Assembly (NCBI GenBank): GCA_020723385.1
Contig: DYIZ01000007.1
Span: 16,640-80,639 of the forward strand
DNA from: Candidatus Aquidulcis sp.
GTDB lineage: Bacteria > Chloroflexota > Anaerolineae > Anaerolineales > UBA4823
Length of the DNA: 64,000 nt
Direction: 5' to 3'
The first letter of the stretch is position 1; each line of letters opens with the position of its first letter. Both the position numbers and the translations under genes were made by a program. Of this stretch, positions 32,082 to 41,993 are shown piece after piece. The notes beneath the pieces were generated by a model. The model was not told the DNA's origin. It saw nothing but the letters and a program-made list of their open reading frames with translations, and did no database searches.

Positions 32082-33777
32082 AGGGCTGGATCGGAATGGA
32101 CGATAGAATATCTTCCCCGATGCCAACCGTAGAGCTGCGAAAGACACATTTTGCGGTTTTATGTTGTCCTGGCAGGTCGAAGGCAAGCAGGTGCGCTTTT
32201 TCTGATAAGTTCAGGATGACCAGGCAAGTCTGCTCATTGCATCGCCGCAGGAATGCGAAATAGTCGCTTGAATCTTCGTGCAGCGGGGTGTAATCTCCCC
32301 GGATCAGGGCTGGCATTTGCTGGCGAAAATGGAGCATCCGGCGGTAGAAATTCAGCATCGAGGCCGGATTGCTCTCCTGATCGGCGACGTTGACGCAGCT
32401 GGCATAGTCGGGATTGACTGGCAGCCAGGTCTCGACACCCTCGGGGGAGAATCCGCCATTCGGGGCGTTCTGCCACTGCATGGGGGTGCGGTTTTTATCG
32501 CGGGTCAGCCGGGCGGCGTGCTCCAGCGCCTCTTTTTGAGGCACACCCAGCTCTTCGATTTCTGCGTGATAAACCCATGTACCGAGAGTATCCCGGAATT
32601 GACCGATATCCTCCAGGATCAAATCTGTCATCCCGATTTCCTCGCCGTTGTACAGGAAGGGCGTGCCGCGCAGGGTCAGCATGAGCGCCAGATGAAGGCG
32701 GGCTAACGCGTCTTTGGGCAAGCCGTCGCAGAAGCTGGTGAAGAGACGGGGGCAGTCATGGTTCCCGAGGGTGTTGCAGGGCCAGCTTTCGGGGGAGATA
32801 GCTCCCAGGGCGGCTAGCCGATCCCGCTGGTTGGCGCGAATCCAATCCGGGGACAACCGGTCGGTGCGCATCAGCGGGAAGTTGAAAACCATGTGCAGCT
32901 CGTTATCGCCGCTGCCGTGGTAAGCAATATCGTCGTTCTCGCCGACCAGCATCCGGTCGCCGTCGTACTCATCCAAAACCGCCCGCAGTTCCTGCATCAA
33001 TTCGTGCATACCGAGCTGTTCAACTTGAAATTTGAACATCTTTTCCCAGGTTTTGCCCAGCTCAGCCCGCTCTTCGGCGGTCTGGCAGGTGTGGAACCGG
33101 CGGCGCAGCTCGGCCAAAGTCATGTTTACCGGGTGATTGGGCATGTCAGGGTGCTCGAAGATTGTACCGATGGCGTCCAGCCGGAAGCCGTCCACGCCGA
33201 GGTCAAGCCAGAAACGGGCCGCGTCGAACATGGCTTGTTTGACCTGCGGATTGCGCCAGTTCAGATCAGGCTGCTGTTTGAAAAAGAAATGATAATAATA
33301 TTGGCCGGTAGTTTCGTCGAATTCCCAGGCGGAGCCGTCGAAGGTGGAGTTCCAATTGTTGGGCGCGCCGCCATCGGGGGCGGGGTCCAGCCAGATATAC
33401 CAATCCCGTTTGGGATTATCGCGGCTCGACCGGGATTCGAGAAACCAGGGATGCTCGTCCGAAGTGTGGTTGAGCACCAGATCGAGAATGACCCGCATCC
33501 CCCGCAGGTGCGCTCCCGCCAGAAATGCCTTGAAATCTTCGAGCGTGCCATATTCCGGGGCAACCGCAGTGTAGTCGCTGATGTCGTAGCCGCAATCGTC
33601 CATCGGAGAGGGGTAATGCGGCGAAAGCCAGATCGCGCCGATCCCCAGGTCACGCAGGTAGTCGAGTTTTTCGATCATGCCTCGGAAATCGCCGATGCCA
33701 TCGCCGTTGCCATCCGCAAAGCTGCGCGGGTAGATTTGATAGAACACCACTTCTTGCCACCATTTGAGCTGTGACAT
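32053..33777 (-). CDS. GH13 alpha-glucosidase (oligo-1,6-glucosidase group)
   Basis: A 574-residue cytoplasmic enzyme starting MSQLKWWQEVVFYQIYPRSF. A calcium-site-like loop DGNGDGIGDF (22-31) is followed by conserved region I DLVLNHTSDEH (99-109), QPDLNWRNP (169-177), nucleophile region GFRLDAIGT with D201, acid/base region MLVGEN near residue 280 and region IV TLGNHDCPR near 345. The length and QPDLNWRNP word match alpha-glucosidases, oligo-1,6-glucosidases and sucrose-isomer hydrolases. The ATG at 33777 begins exactly at the family N-terminus. It follows a palindromic terminator, so it probably has its own promoter, and leads the MFS-MFS-patatin unit. Likely substrates are maltose, isomaltose or sucrose isomers. 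Confidence 0.9.
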   Translation of the reverse strand: MSQLKWWQEVVFYQIYPRSFADGNGDGIGDFRGMIEKLDYLRDLGIGAIWLSPHYPSPMDDCGYDISDYTAVAPEYGTLEDFKAFLAGAHLRGMRVILDLVLNHTSDEHPWFLESRSSRDNPKRDWYIWLDPAPDGGAPNNWNSTFDGSAWEFDETTGQYYYHFFFKQQPDLNWRNPQVKQAMFDAARFWLDLGVDGFRLDAIGTIFEHPDMPNHPVNMTLAELRRRFHTCQTAEERAELGKTWEKMFKFQVEQLGMHELMQELRAVLDEYDGDRMLVGENDDIAYHGSGDNELHMVFNFPLMRTDRLSPDWIRANQRDRLAALGAISPESWPCNTLGNHDCPRLFTSFCDGLPKDALARLHLALMLTLRGTPFLYNGEEIGMTDLILEDIGQFRDTLGTWVYHAEIEELGVPQKEALEHAARLTRDKNRTPMQWQNAPNGGFSPEGVETWLPVNPDYASCVNVADQESNPASMLNFYRRMLHFRQQMPALIRGDYTPLHEDSSDYFAFLRRCNEQTCLVILNLSEKAHLLAFDLPGQHKTAKCVFRSSTVGIGEDILSSIPIQPYEVYIAEIQ

Positions 33778-33893
33778 AGTCAGTCTTGAGCCTCCGTTAT
33801 TTTTGTGGTTTATCTTTGTTCTTCGGTTTGAGCGATATTCTATCAGCAATCTGGGGCTTCGCCTTTTGGAGATTTCTGGCTCTTCGGTGGCAG

Positions 33894-33912
33894 GTCGGAT
33901 TACCAATCCGAC
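33894..33912. repeat. Short dispersed palindrome, family 2, copy 1
   Basis: GTCGGATTACCAATCCGAC, an 8-bp inverted repeat around a 3-nt centre, in the intergenic region before the alpha-glucosidase. A related element lies at 50726-50762. Confidence 0.6.
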
Positions 33913-33958
33913 TTGCGTCGCGCTGCCAACTGGCGGGGCATATCGCAAAACTATCGGA

Positions 33959-33995
33959 AAAGACTCCCGGAGTTTCCAAAACTCCGGGAGTCTTT
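33959..33995 (-). terminator. Palindromic repeat, copy B, acting as terminator
   Basis: A 17-bp stem (AAAGACTCCCGGAGTTT and complement) with loop CCA, placed 26 nt after the amylosucrase stop in its direction of reading. The stem ends in TTT and is followed by T/C-rich sequence. Same core as copies A and C. Confidence 0.8.
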
Positions 33996-34021
33996 GATGC
34001 GTCGGTAATCCCCTATGGCTA

Positions 34022-35980
34022 TCAACTCAACTGTATCGCCACCAGATCCAGCGCAGCCAGGGCTATATCGCCTGATGGGGCCACGATGCTGATGCCATGA
34101 AGCTGCTTCCCCGGATAACAGCCGTGATCTTTCAGCACACGGGCTGAGATGACCTGCCCATGCTCAGAAAAATTGGCAAAGATCACGGCGCGCTGCCCTC
34201 GATGGCGGCGGATAAAACCGAGTACGTGCTCGTTTTCGGCAGCGATGATTTCGAGGTCGCCGCCTGCAAAAACCGGCTGATCTTTGCGCAGGCGGATCAA
34301 CGCCTGCAATCCCTGATAAACGCGGCCTTCCATTGTGTCGGGGTCGTTTCGCCGTTGGAAGCGATACCAATCGGCGCGCGGGCGGTGAACCCAACGGCTG
34401 TCGCGCGCCTTGTCGGGGTCGTCGCGGTAGGAATAATCATTCAACGTGCCAATTTCGTCGCCCAAATAAATCAGCGGGATGCCGCCCACCATCAGGATGA
34501 TCCCATGAATGAGGAGAATCCGCCGGATGGCAAGCTCCTTTTCGGCGGCGTTATCCTCATCGAGCGCCTTTTCCAGCCCCGCCAGCGAGGCGCAGCTCCC
34601 CGAGATACGGCAATCGCCGGTCTTCGGGTTTTCCTGAAAGGGCAAGCCGCGCGCAAAACTGCCGGGAAATTGACCGCGATAGAACTCGTTCAAAAAGCGG
34701 CGGTGATCCCCGCCGTTGACGCCCAGAATGGCAGCGTCTTCATCGGAAAACGTCCAGCCGATGTCGTCGTGGCAACGCACATAGTTGACCCACGCCGTTT
34801 GCGGGTGGATTTTGAAGTGGGCAGCGAGCGCCTGCGAGAGCAGCCGCGTCTTGCGGGTGGCCAGAGAGTTCCACAGCAGCGCCATCAGCAGCGGATTGTA
34901 CGAAAGCTGGCATTCGGCGGGGTCAATGTACCGGGCAACCTCGTCCGGGTGAACGATGGCTTCGGATTTGAACAGCAGCGCCGGGGCAGAGATGCGCGCG
35001 GCCGCATTGAAAGCGCGGATCAGGGCGTGGGCTTCCGGCAGGTTTTCACAGCTCGTGCCCATTTGTTTCCAGATGAACGCCACCGCGTCGAGGCGGATGA
35101 CTTCCACGCCCTGGTTGGCGAGGAAAAGCATTTCCTCCGCCATACGGTTGAAAACTGCCGGGTTGGCGTAATTCAAATCCCACTGGTAGCGGTGAAAAGT
35201 CGTCCAAACCCATCCGCTGGCCCCCGTGCCGTTTTGAAGGGGCGAGAATGCGCCGAGGTGTTCGTCGGGGAAGATTTCGCGCAGGGTGCGCTCGTAGGCG
35301 TCGGGCAGGGTCCGGTTCGGGTAGATGTGATACATTTCCCGCGCCGCTTCATCGCCAGCCTTGGCCCTTTCTGCCCAAAGGTGCTCATCGGAAGTGTGGT
35401 TGAAAACCAGGTCCACCACCATACTGATGCCGGCGGCGCGCAGATCGTGGGCAAGCGAGCCGAGCTGCGCCATCGAGCCGAGCGGGCGGTGTACCTCGCG
35501 GTAGCTGCTGACAGCGTAACCGCCGTCGTTTTCGCCTGCCGGCATTTCGAACAGCGGCATCAAGTGGAGATACGTCAACCCAAGCTCTTTGAAATAGGGA
35601 ATTTTGGCGCGCACCCCCTCCAGATCGGAGGCGAACAGATCAACGTAGATCACGCCTCCCACCATCCGGTTTGACTGGTACCAAAGGGGATCCTGCTCCC
35701 GGCTGCGATCCAGCTCCCGCAGGTCCGCGGGACGGTCGAACCAGGCGCGCGCCAGACAGGTGAGCAAATCTTCGAGGTGGAAGTAAAAATCGTAGCGAGC
35801 GCGGTACAGCCCGAAATACAGCTCGAACAGCGCCGGGAAATGCGCCGACAAGCGTTGGATAAACGCCTGCCAGCCCTGCGGATCGGCGGCGATCTCATCG
35901 GCCAGCGACTGGGTGAGGCGCGGCATCAGGCGGGCAAAGGTGCGGGATGTTTCGCGAGGTAGAGAAAATTCGGGATTCAT
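34022..35980 (-). CDS. Amylosucrase-like GH13 enzyme
   Basis: A 652-residue enzyme of the amylosucrase group, which turns sucrose into fructose plus an alpha-1,4-glucan. Visible are the helical N-terminal domain (about 1-95), [10 protein letters not shown] at the barrel start (about 110), [13 protein letters not shown] (region I), [17 protein letters not shown] (region II, nucleophile Asp), an acid/base segment FKSEAIV, and [17 protein letters not shown] (region IV), a wording typical of amylosucrases. The ATG at 35980 overlaps the GH32 stop (ATGA) and lacks its own ribosome site, indicating coupling. An in-frame TTG two codons earlier is unlikely. Final gene of the sucrose operon. Sucrose phosphorylase and trehalose synthase are less likely given the region II and IV wording. 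Confidence 0.9.
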   Translation of the reverse strand: MNPEFSLPRETSRTFARLMPRLTQSLADEIAADPQGWQAFIQRLSAHFPALFELYFGLYRARYDFYFHLEDLLTCLARAWFDRPADLRELDRSREQDPLWYQSNRMVGGVIYVDLFASDLEGVRAKIPYFKELGLTYLHLMPLFEMPAGENDGGYAVSSYREVHRPLGSMAQLGSLAHDLRAAGISMVVDLVFNHTSDEHLWAERAKAGDEAAREMYHIYPNRTLPDAYERTLREIFPDEHLGAFSPLQNGTGASGWVWTTFHRYQWDLNYANPAVFNRMAEEMLFLANQGVEVIRLDAVAFIWKQMGTSCENLPEAHALIRAFNAAARISAPALLFKSEAIVHPDEVARYIDPAECQLSYNPLLMALLWNSLATRKTRLLSQALAAHFKIHPQTAWVNYVRCHDDIGWTFSDEDAAILGVNGGDHRRFLNEFYRGQFPGSFARGLPFQENPKTGDCRISGSCASLAGLEKALDEDNAAEKELAIRRILLIHGIILMVGGIPLIYLGDEIGTLNDYSYRDDPDKARDSRWVHRPRADWYRFQRRNDPDTMEGRVYQGLQALIRLRKDQPVFAGGDLEIIAAENEHVLGFIRRHRGQRAVIFANFSEHGQVISARVLKDHGCYPGKQLHGISIVAPSGDIALAALDLVAIQLS

Positions 35981-37410
35981 AAGCAAAGGTTGGCAGGCTT
36001 GAGATGGTAAATATCGAGCTGACCGAGCTTCACACTGCCCCCCTCGACAAACAGCTCAAGTCCCTGGCTCGAAGCGGACGGGAAAATGATCTCGCAGAAA
36101 GTCACAAGTCCATCGTTGGCAAATACTTCTACCGAAGAACGATCAACAAAAATGTGCAGACTCACCCGCTTTCCGTGTGGAGCAAGCTGAGCGGTATGCC
36201 GGGCTGCAAACCCGGCGTAGAAATCGCTCTTTCCTGAACGCGTGCGGTCGAAAAAGAGCGTCTGCTGGCGAATCGCATACCCAATTGTGGTCTGTTCCTC
36301 TTTGCCGACGCGCACACGCAGGCCACAGGCAGTCGCATGTCCGTCAAGCTCGAATTCGGCCAGGATTTCGAGACATTCTCCGCGGATTCCTGCGAGCAGG
36401 TTTTCCTCGGGATTGATGATCCCATCCTGCCAGTGATTCCGCTCGCCGCGCAGAGCTTGCAATTCAACGATAGGCCGCTGCGCCAGGCGGATGCCATCCG
36501 CCGTCCGGGTGAGCGACATTTGGCGCGGCAGGCTGAACATGCCGCGCCAGGCTTCGGAGGGCGTCACAGCGGCGTACTGCCAGTTCGAAAGCCAGCCAAG
36601 CATGATGCGGCGGCCGTTCGGCGACTCGTTCCAGGACTGAGCCGCGTAATAATCTGCGCCAAAGTCCGCCCATAGAACGGTATTCTTGGGATTTTCAGAG
36701 ACGAAACTTTTTCCATCGAAATCGCCGATGAAATATTGCGTGCCTGACCCGCCCGTAGATGCGCCATCGCCTACCCCCACCATCAACACCCACCGGCTTT
36801 CGGAGCCGCCATCTATGGGAAGCTGAAACAAGTCGGGCGTCTCCCACACGCCGGATGTAGACCCATACCCGCTCCCAAAACTACCGCTGAATTCCCATTG
36901 TTTCAGGTTGGGCGACGTGTAGAAAAGAACCCTATCCTTCGCGGCCAGCGCCATCACCCAAAGATCGTTGCTCCAAAAAACCTTCGGGTCGCGGCAATCG
37001 CTCAAAGGGACAGGGTGCGGGATGACCGGGTTGCCGGCATATTTCGTCCACGAGCGGCCCCGGTCTGTGGAGTACGCCAGGTTTTGGGTTTCCTGGTAAT
37101 CTTTATGGCAGGTATAAACAGCCGCCAAAACTTCTTCGCCAAAACCGGCGGTGTTATTCCAATCCACCACCGTGCTGCCGGAGAAGATCATGCCGTGCTC
37201 GTCCGGGTAGAGCGCAATCGGCAGGTGACGCCAGTTGATCAGATCCCGGCTGACGGCGTGTCCCCAGTGCATTGGCCCCCAAACGCTGCTGCCAGGGTGA
37301 TGTTGATAAAATAGATGATACTCCCCATCGTAATAAACCAGCCCATTGGGGTCGTTCATCCAGTGGGCTGGCGGAGTAAAGTGAAACGCCGGACGGTGGG
37401 CGTCGCTCAT
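35977..37410 (-). CDS. GH32 sucrase/levanase-like enzyme
   Basis: A 477-residue glycoside hydrolase family 32 protein. It starts near the nucleophile motif WMNDPNG (about 17-23), with SGSTV, the transition-state stabilising SDCRDPKV (about 132-139) and the acid/base region VWETPDLF (about 185-192), where the common WECP is WETP. A beta-sandwich C-terminal domain contains [12 protein letters not shown]. No signal peptide, so it would hydrolyse imported sucrose or short fructans in the cytoplasm. The ATG follows the permease stop by one base with AAGGG upstream, and the stop overlaps the amylosucrase start. Confidence 0.92.
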   Translation of the reverse strand: MSDAHRPAFHFTPPAHWMNDPNGLVYYDGEYHLFYQHHPGSSVWGPMHWGHAVSRDLINWRHLPIALYPDEHGMIFSGSTVVDWNNTAGFGEEVLAAVYTCHKDYQETQNLAYSTDRGRSWTKYAGNPVIPHPVPLSDCRDPKVFWSNDLWVMALAAKDRVLFYTSPNLKQWEFSGSFGSGYGSTSGVWETPDLFQLPIDGGSESRWVLMVGVGDGASTGGSGTQYFIGDFDGKSFVSENPKNTVLWADFGADYYAAQSWNESPNGRRIMLGWLSNWQYAAVTPSEAWRGMFSLPRQMSLTRTADGIRLAQRPIVELQALRGERNHWQDGIINPEENLLAGIRGECLEILAEFELDGHATACGLRVRVGKEEQTTIGYAIRQQTLFFDRTRSGKSDFYAGFAARHTAQLAPHGKRVSLHIFVDRSSVEVFANDGLVTFCEIIFPSASSQGLELFVEGGSVKLGQLDIYHLKPANLCL

Positions 37411-37411
37411 A

Positions 37412-38245
37412 TCAACCCTTCAAGCCGGTCTGCGCCACGCTTTCGACGAACCGCCGCTGGAGGAAGAGGAACATCACAATCGGAGGAATACTAGCGAGAA
37501 CGATGCCGGCCATGAGATAGGCGATGGTTGGGGTGGTCACTTGAGCGCCGCGGTTGAGAAAATTCAGCCCGACTTGCAGCGTCCACATATTTTTGTCGGT
37601 GGTGAAGAGCATTTGCTTGAGCAGCCCGCTCCACTCGGCCAGCCAGGTGAGGATGAAGATCGAAATCGTCGGCGGGCCGGAGAGGGGCAGCATCAGCGAC
37701 CAAAAGACACGCAGATAACCAGCGCCGTCAATGAGCATGGCCTCCTCCAGCTCTTTGGGGACGGTGATGAAGAACTGGCGGAACATGAAAATGGCGAAGG
37801 GATTGCCCAGGCTGGGGATGATCAGGGCGGCGTAAGTGTTGATCCAGCCCCACTTGGCCAGCATGAGATAGAGAGGGACGAACAACAGCTCGAAGGGGAC
37901 GATCAGGGTTGCCAGGAAGATCAAGAACAGCGGGTCGCGCCCGATGAATTTGATGCGCGCAAAGGCGTAACCGGCCAGCGCGGCTACCAATATCTGCCCA
38001 AAGGTCACGGCGAAAGTGGTCACAAACGAGTTGAAGGTTTGGATGGGGATATCAATCTGCCCTTCAGTGAATACCGCGGCGAAGTTCTCGAAGTGCAACG
38101 AGCCGGAGATGATCTGTGCGGGCTTGGTAAGGGCATCGTCGTTGGTTTTGAGCGCGCCGCCCATCAGGTAGACGAACGGAAATGTGAATAGAACGGCTAG
38201 GATGAACAGGACCACCAGCAAGATTGGGGAATTTTTCGTTTTCAT
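37412..38245 (-). CDS. Sucrose operon ABC permease, MalG/CUT1 type
   Basis: A 277-residue membrane subunit with six helices and the EAA loop LEEAMLIDGAGYLRVFWSLM (about residues 165-185). It is separated by 15 nt from the other permease and by one base from GH32, so the whole set is one transcript. No ATPase gene is present. Confidence 0.92.
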   Translation of the reverse strand: MKTKNSPILLVVLFILAVLFTFPFVYLMGGALKTNDDALTKPAQIISGSLHFENFAAVFTEGQIDIPIQTFNSFVTTFAVTFGQILVAALAGYAFARIKFIGRDPLFLIFLATLIVPFELLFVPLYLMLAKWGWINTYAALIIPSLGNPFAIFMFRQFFITVPKELEEAMLIDGAGYLRVFWSLMLPLSGPPTISIFILTWLAEWSGLLKQMLFTTDKNMWTLQVGLNFLNRGAQVTTPTIAYLMAGIVLASIPPIVMFLFLQRRFVESVAQTGLKG

Positions 38246-38260
38246 CGCGCCTCCGCCGGT

Positions 38261-39160
38261 TTAGTAATATTTCTCGCTGTGACGGTTGCCCCAATATTGG
38301 ACTGCCGTCAGCATGATGATGGCCAGCAGCAAGAAAATCGCTGCCGCCGAAGAGACCCCCATCAGGTTGGGGAATTTTTTGAAGATGTAATAAACTAGCG
38401 TAGTCGTGGCCCCCGCTGGGCCGCCCTGGGTCATCACGAAAATCGGCTCGAAGCCGCGCACCGTGAAAATGGTGGTCGAGACGATGAGCAGGAAGGTGGT
38501 AGGCGCCAGCAGCGGCCACGTGATGAAACGGAACATCTGCCAATCGTTTTTGACGCCGTCAATCTGCGCCGCTTCGTAATAATCGTTGTTGATGCTTTGC
38601 AAACCGGCCAGGTAGATCACCATACAGTACCCGGCAGATTTCCACGTGTTCATCAATACGATCATTACCATCGCCCAGCCGGGGTCGGTGGTCTGCCACA
38701 GGGGGAACTGTAGCCCCAGGTTGTTAATCAAGTTGGGGAGGAAGCCGCTCATCGGGGTGGCGGTCAAAATCCAGCTAAAGATAATCCCAGCGGCGACGAA
38801 CGAAACCGACATGGGGATAAAGAAGATGGTGCGGAAAACACCGCGGGCAAAGAGATTCTTCTTGTTGACAAGAAAAGCCAGCAGCAGGCCAATCCCGATT
38901 TGCGACGGCACAGCCAGGATCAGGTAATAAGCCGTGTTGCCAAGCGCCGTCCAAAAGTTCTTGTCTTTGAAAATGCGCACGTAATTGTCGAAACCGACGA
39001 ATTCCGGCTTTCCCAGGATGCCCCATTCGTGAAAGCTGATGTAAAGCACAAAGCCAATCGGGTAGAGCAGGAAAATCGAAACGAGGATGATGGCAGGTAA
39101 GACGAATGAATACCCGGTGACGGTGACGCGGAATTTGTTCAATCGTTTTGCAGTCAACAT
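38261..39160 (-). CDS. Sucrose operon ABC permease, MalF/CUT1 type
   Basis: A 299-residue membrane subunit. The ATG has AGGAGG 6 nt upstream. Helices start at YSFVLPAIILVSIFLLYPIG; the EAA loop YYEAAQIDGVKNDWQMFRFI (about residues 193-213) marks ATPase contact. It partners the permease downstream and the lipoprotein upstream. Confidence 0.92.
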   Translation of the reverse strand: MLTAKRLNKFRVTVTGYSFVLPAIILVSIFLLYPIGFVLYISFHEWGILGKPEFVGFDNYVRIFKDKNFWTALGNTAYYLILAVPSQIGIGLLLAFLVNKKNLFARGVFRTIFFIPMSVSFVAAGIIFSWILTATPMSGFLPNLINNLGLQFPLWQTTDPGWAMVMIVLMNTWKSAGYCMVIYLAGLQSINNDYYEAAQIDGVKNDWQMFRFITWPLLAPTTFLLIVSTTIFTVRGFEPIFVMTQGGPAGATTTLVYYIFKKFPNLMGVSSAAAIFLLLAIIMLTAVQYWGNRHSEKYY

Positions 39161-39230
39161 GGAGCGCCTCCTGGCTTAGAATTGATTGCGGGCCACGTTT
39201 TCACGCAGCCCGCAATTTCAGAGCGTCGCA

Positions 39231-40568
39231 CTACTTACCCAGGATATCGTTCACTTCTTCTTGCAGGGCTTTGAATGTTTCTTTTATGTCAGCATCGTTG
39301 AGCATAACCGCATCCCAGGCAGGTGTAAAGGCATTGGAGATCTCGCCGAATTGCGGCAGGGGCGGGCGGGCAACGCCGTAGGGGGTCTGGTTGACGAAGC
39401 CGGCCATGAAGGGATACTTGGCGAGGTGCTCCTGGTATTCCTTGCTGGCGGCAGCGGTCAAGGTCACCGGCAGGTTGCCAGATTGCTTCTGGAAAGCGAT
39501 CTGGAATTCATCGGTGAGGATCCATTCACCGAAGGCGAAGGCGCAGGCTTCCTGTTCTTTAGTGGAGGTCTTGCCGATAAAGAGTTGGTCGCCGCCCAGG
39601 TTGGCAGCGGGTTTCACATCGCGGGGGTAAGGTACCACGGTGAACTTGAAATCAGTAAAGGTGGACAGCTTGGGGAAGTTCCACGGGCCATTGGCCATAA
39701 CCGCGACTTCACCCGCATACCATGGCGCGGCATCCCAACCGGTGGGAGTCGTGGTGGCGTAACCGGCGTCCAATAAATCCTTCTGGAGTTGGACAGATTT
39801 GAAAGTGGCTTCGCTGTCGAGAACGGCCAGCCCGGAGACATCGCCGCCAGCCGCGCCGTACCAGGAATGGAAGGTCCAGAAATCCCACCCGGTGTTGACA
39901 GTGACGAGGAAGCCTTTCATACCGGAGTTGGCATCGGTGACTTTCTTCATTGCGTCAGCGAACTCATCCCAGGTCCAGGTTTTCTCAGGATCCTGTGAGG
40001 GAATCGGCACGCCGGCTTTTTCGAAAGCATCAACGTTGATCCACATGGCGGTGTTGTTGGTCATCCACGGCAGGCTGCGAACTTTGCCTTCCCAGGATGA
40101 AAGCTCGAGCAGAGAGGGGATGATGTTGTCTTTGATGGTGGGATTGGCATTCAGCCAGCCGTCAACGTCGGCCAGCACGTCTGCTTCCACATAAGCGCCG
40201 GTCTCGGAGCTGGCGATCCACCACAGGTGCGGGCGGTTGGCATCATCGAGGGGCAGCGCCAGGCCGGTGCGGACGATGGCGGGGTCTTCGATGCCCAGGT
40301 TGCGGGCAACGATGGTGCATTCCGGGTGCAGGGCGTTGAACTTGGGCAGCAGATCACCGATGAGGAAGGTTTCGGTATCGGTGGGAATGGTGTGCCAGAG
40401 GTTGACACGGGCTTTCGAGCCGCTGTACGGAGCCGGAGTGACCTCGACAGACTCACCGGGGACGATTTGAGTCTGGACGACGACTTGGGCGGTAGGAGTG
40501 CTGCAAGCCGCCAGCAGCATCGCGGCCACCATCAACAGCGAAAACAATAGCCATAAGTTTCTTTTCAT
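39231..40568 (-). CDS. Sugar-binding lipoprotein of the sucrose operon
   Basis: A 445-residue CUT1-type binding protein with signal peptide and lipobox LLAAC (Cys22), an MKRN start and AGAAGGAG ribosome site. The mature domain begins RVNLWHTIPTDTETFLI and contains a WTWDEFADAMKKV hinge segment typical of the family. It is single-domain, unlike the paralogue at 24378. Being first in the LacI-controlled operon with GH32 and amylosucrase, it most likely binds sucrose or short fructo-oligosaccharides; this specificity is inferred from neighbours. Confidence 0.92.
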   Translation of the reverse strand: MKRNLWLLFSLLMVAAMLLAACSTPTAQVVVQTQIVPGESVEVTPAPYSGSKARVNLWHTIPTDTETFLIGDLLPKFNALHPECTIVARNLGIEDPAIVRTGLALPLDDANRPHLWWIASSETGAYVEADVLADVDGWLNANPTIKDNIIPSLLELSSWEGKVRSLPWMTNNTAMWINVDAFEKAGVPIPSQDPEKTWTWDEFADAMKKVTDANSGMKGFLVTVNTGWDFWTFHSWYGAAGGDVSGLAVLDSEATFKSVQLQKDLLDAGYATTTPTGWDAAPWYAGEVAVMANGPWNFPKLSTFTDFKFTVVPYPRDVKPAANLGGDQLFIGKTSTKEQEACAFAFGEWILTDEFQIAFQKQSGNLPVTLTAAASKEYQEHLAKYPFMAGFVNQTPYGVARPPLPQFGEISNAFTPAWDAVMLNDADIKETFKALQEEVNDILGK

Positions 40569-40705
40569 TTTCCTATCTCCTTCTTAGATTTGATACGAAA
40601 GTGGAGTGATTGTGAGAAGAAAGTGTGAAAATGGACAATAAAGCGCCTCCTCCTGTGCATGTTGTTTTCTTTCAAGATATTGGTCTTCGACAGAAAGTAG
40701 TTTAC

Positions 40706-40754
40706 TGAAAGCACTTTCATAATTGAGTATAGCACTGACGGAAGGATGAGTCAA
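40706..40754 (-). promoter_or_regulatory. Sucrose operon promoter with LacI-type operator
   Basis: On the minus strand TTGACT (40754-40749), a 17-nt spacer and TATACT (40731-40726) form a near-consensus sigma-70 promoter. The operator TGAAAGTGCTTTCA (40719-40706) begins 6 nt past the -10 box, so it covers the transcript start and would block initiation. The same core stands at the lacI-type gene's own promoter. The rest of the 330-nt gene-free stretch 40569-40898 shows a leader of about 140 nt and no further structure I can support. Confidence 0.85.
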
Positions 40755-40898
40755 GAGGAAATTTGCTTTGCGCCCACCGCATGCTCAGGATTTCACGTTT
40801 CTAATTCTTCAGTTTCCCCTCAGTTCTGCTTCTCCATGCCGCGACGGAAAGCGGCTGGCCGAAACCTTCCACGCAAGATGTGAATGGGTTCGAGATGC

Positions 40899-41906
40899 TC
40901 AAGCTGTCTGTCTCTCGATGAGCATCAAAGGCAGATGGATGTGTTGCATTGGCCGGTCAGGCTCAGCAATGCGCGAAAGCAAGATTTCAACTGCCAATCG
41001 TCCGGATTCATCGAGGTGCTGGCGAATGGTGGTCAGTTCGGCGTATTCGGCCATATCCAGATCATCGAACCCGATAATAGCCAGGTTTTCGGGAACCAGG
41101 AAACCCATCTTACGGGCAGCTTTCAGAACGCCCAATGCCTGAAAATCGGTGGCGGCAAAGATAGCGGTTGGCGGATCTGGCCGGTTGAGCAGTTCAGCGG
41201 CTACGCGGTGGGTCTGTTCCTGGGTGTAAGGCGCCAGACGGACGAAATCATCCGGGAGAGGGATTCCCGCACTCTGCATAGATTGACGAAACCCCGAGAG
41301 ACGCATTCCGACGGGGTGAATAGCATATTCCGGCAGATCAGTATCGCCCAAGAAGGCGATTCGGCGATGCCCTTTTTGAATAAGATAGTCCGCCGCCATG
41401 CGCCCGCCAGCAACATCGTCAATCTCGACGCTGCTCAGATCGGAATGGGGATATTCGATCAGCACTGTCGGAATGTTGTGTGCGACCAGACGACGGGTAT
41501 TATCGTCGCTGATAGGCAGCGACATGATTACCAGCCCATCCAGGTTGCCGGTGAGTGGAACCGTGGCAAAGTAGCTCTCCAAATGAGCTGCCGATTCAAC
41601 GGTGTATACCACCAATTCGTAGTTTTCTTTCGACAGCGCAGCCGCGATGCCGCGCAGCCGCTGAACGAAGGATGGCGCGGTAAAAAAGGGGGTGATGACG
41701 CCGATGCGCCCGGTTTTGCGAAGGGCGCGGGCGCGCGCTTCGGCTTTAGGTACGAAACCGAGCTGGTCTATGGCCGCCAGGATGCGCTCGCGGGTTTCCG
41801 GGTTGACTTTGTCGGGAGCGTTGAGCATCCGGGACACGGTTGTGATGCTCACCCCGGCCAGCCTGGCCACATCGTAGATTGTCGAAGGTTTATTTGAGGA
41901 ATCCAT
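40899..41906 (-). CDS. LacI family transcriptional regulator
   Basis: A 335-residue repressor. The headpiece TIYDVARLAGVSITTVSRML (8-27) is the classical LacI helix-turn-helix with the hinge helix PETRERILAAIDQLGF. The periplasmic-binding-type core follows (IGVITPFF, MSLPISDDNTRRL, AADYLIQKGHRRIAFLGD). It is encoded just upstream of the sucrose operon; identical operator cores at its own promoter and at the operon promoter indicate repression of both, relieved by the sugar. Downstream no strong terminator is visible before the operon promoter. Confidence 0.93.
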   Translation of the reverse strand: MDSSNKPSTIYDVARLAGVSITTVSRMLNAPDKVNPETRERILAAIDQLGFVPKAEARARALRKTGRIGVITPFFTAPSFVQRLRGIAAALSKENYELVVYTVESAAHLESYFATVPLTGNLDGLVIMSLPISDDNTRRLVAHNIPTVLIEYPHSDLSSVEIDDVAGGRMAADYLIQKGHRRIAFLGDTDLPEYAIHPVGMRLSGFRQSMQSAGIPLPDDFVRLAPYTQEQTHRVAAELLNRPDPPTAIFAATDFQALGVLKAARKMGFLVPENLAIIGFDDLDMAEYAELTTIRQHLDESGRLAVEILLSRIAEPDRPMQHIHLPLMLIERQTA

Positions 41907-41934
41907 GTCGCGTTAGATCGTGATGTAGAATTGA

Positions 41935-41953
41935 CGAAAGCACTTTCATTATA
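41935..41953 (-). promoter_or_regulatory. LacI-type gene promoter with autoregulatory operator
   Basis: Minus-strand TATAAT (41953-41948) is followed at once by TGAAAGTGCTTTCG (41948-41935), matching the sucrose operon operator at 13 of 14 positions. No good -35 box is seen 16-18 nt upstream. The arrangement predicts self-repression. Confidence 0.75.
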
Positions 41954-41993
41954 ACATTATCGGCAGGTTGGCGATAATGTCCATTGAAGGATT

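Noticed and set aside
34160..35674. Long open frame (504 codons) antisense to the amylosucrase gene
   Set aside because: It mirrors a clear GH13 gene with all catalytic motifs on the other strand; its product has no recognisable motif and reflects GC-rich codon bias.
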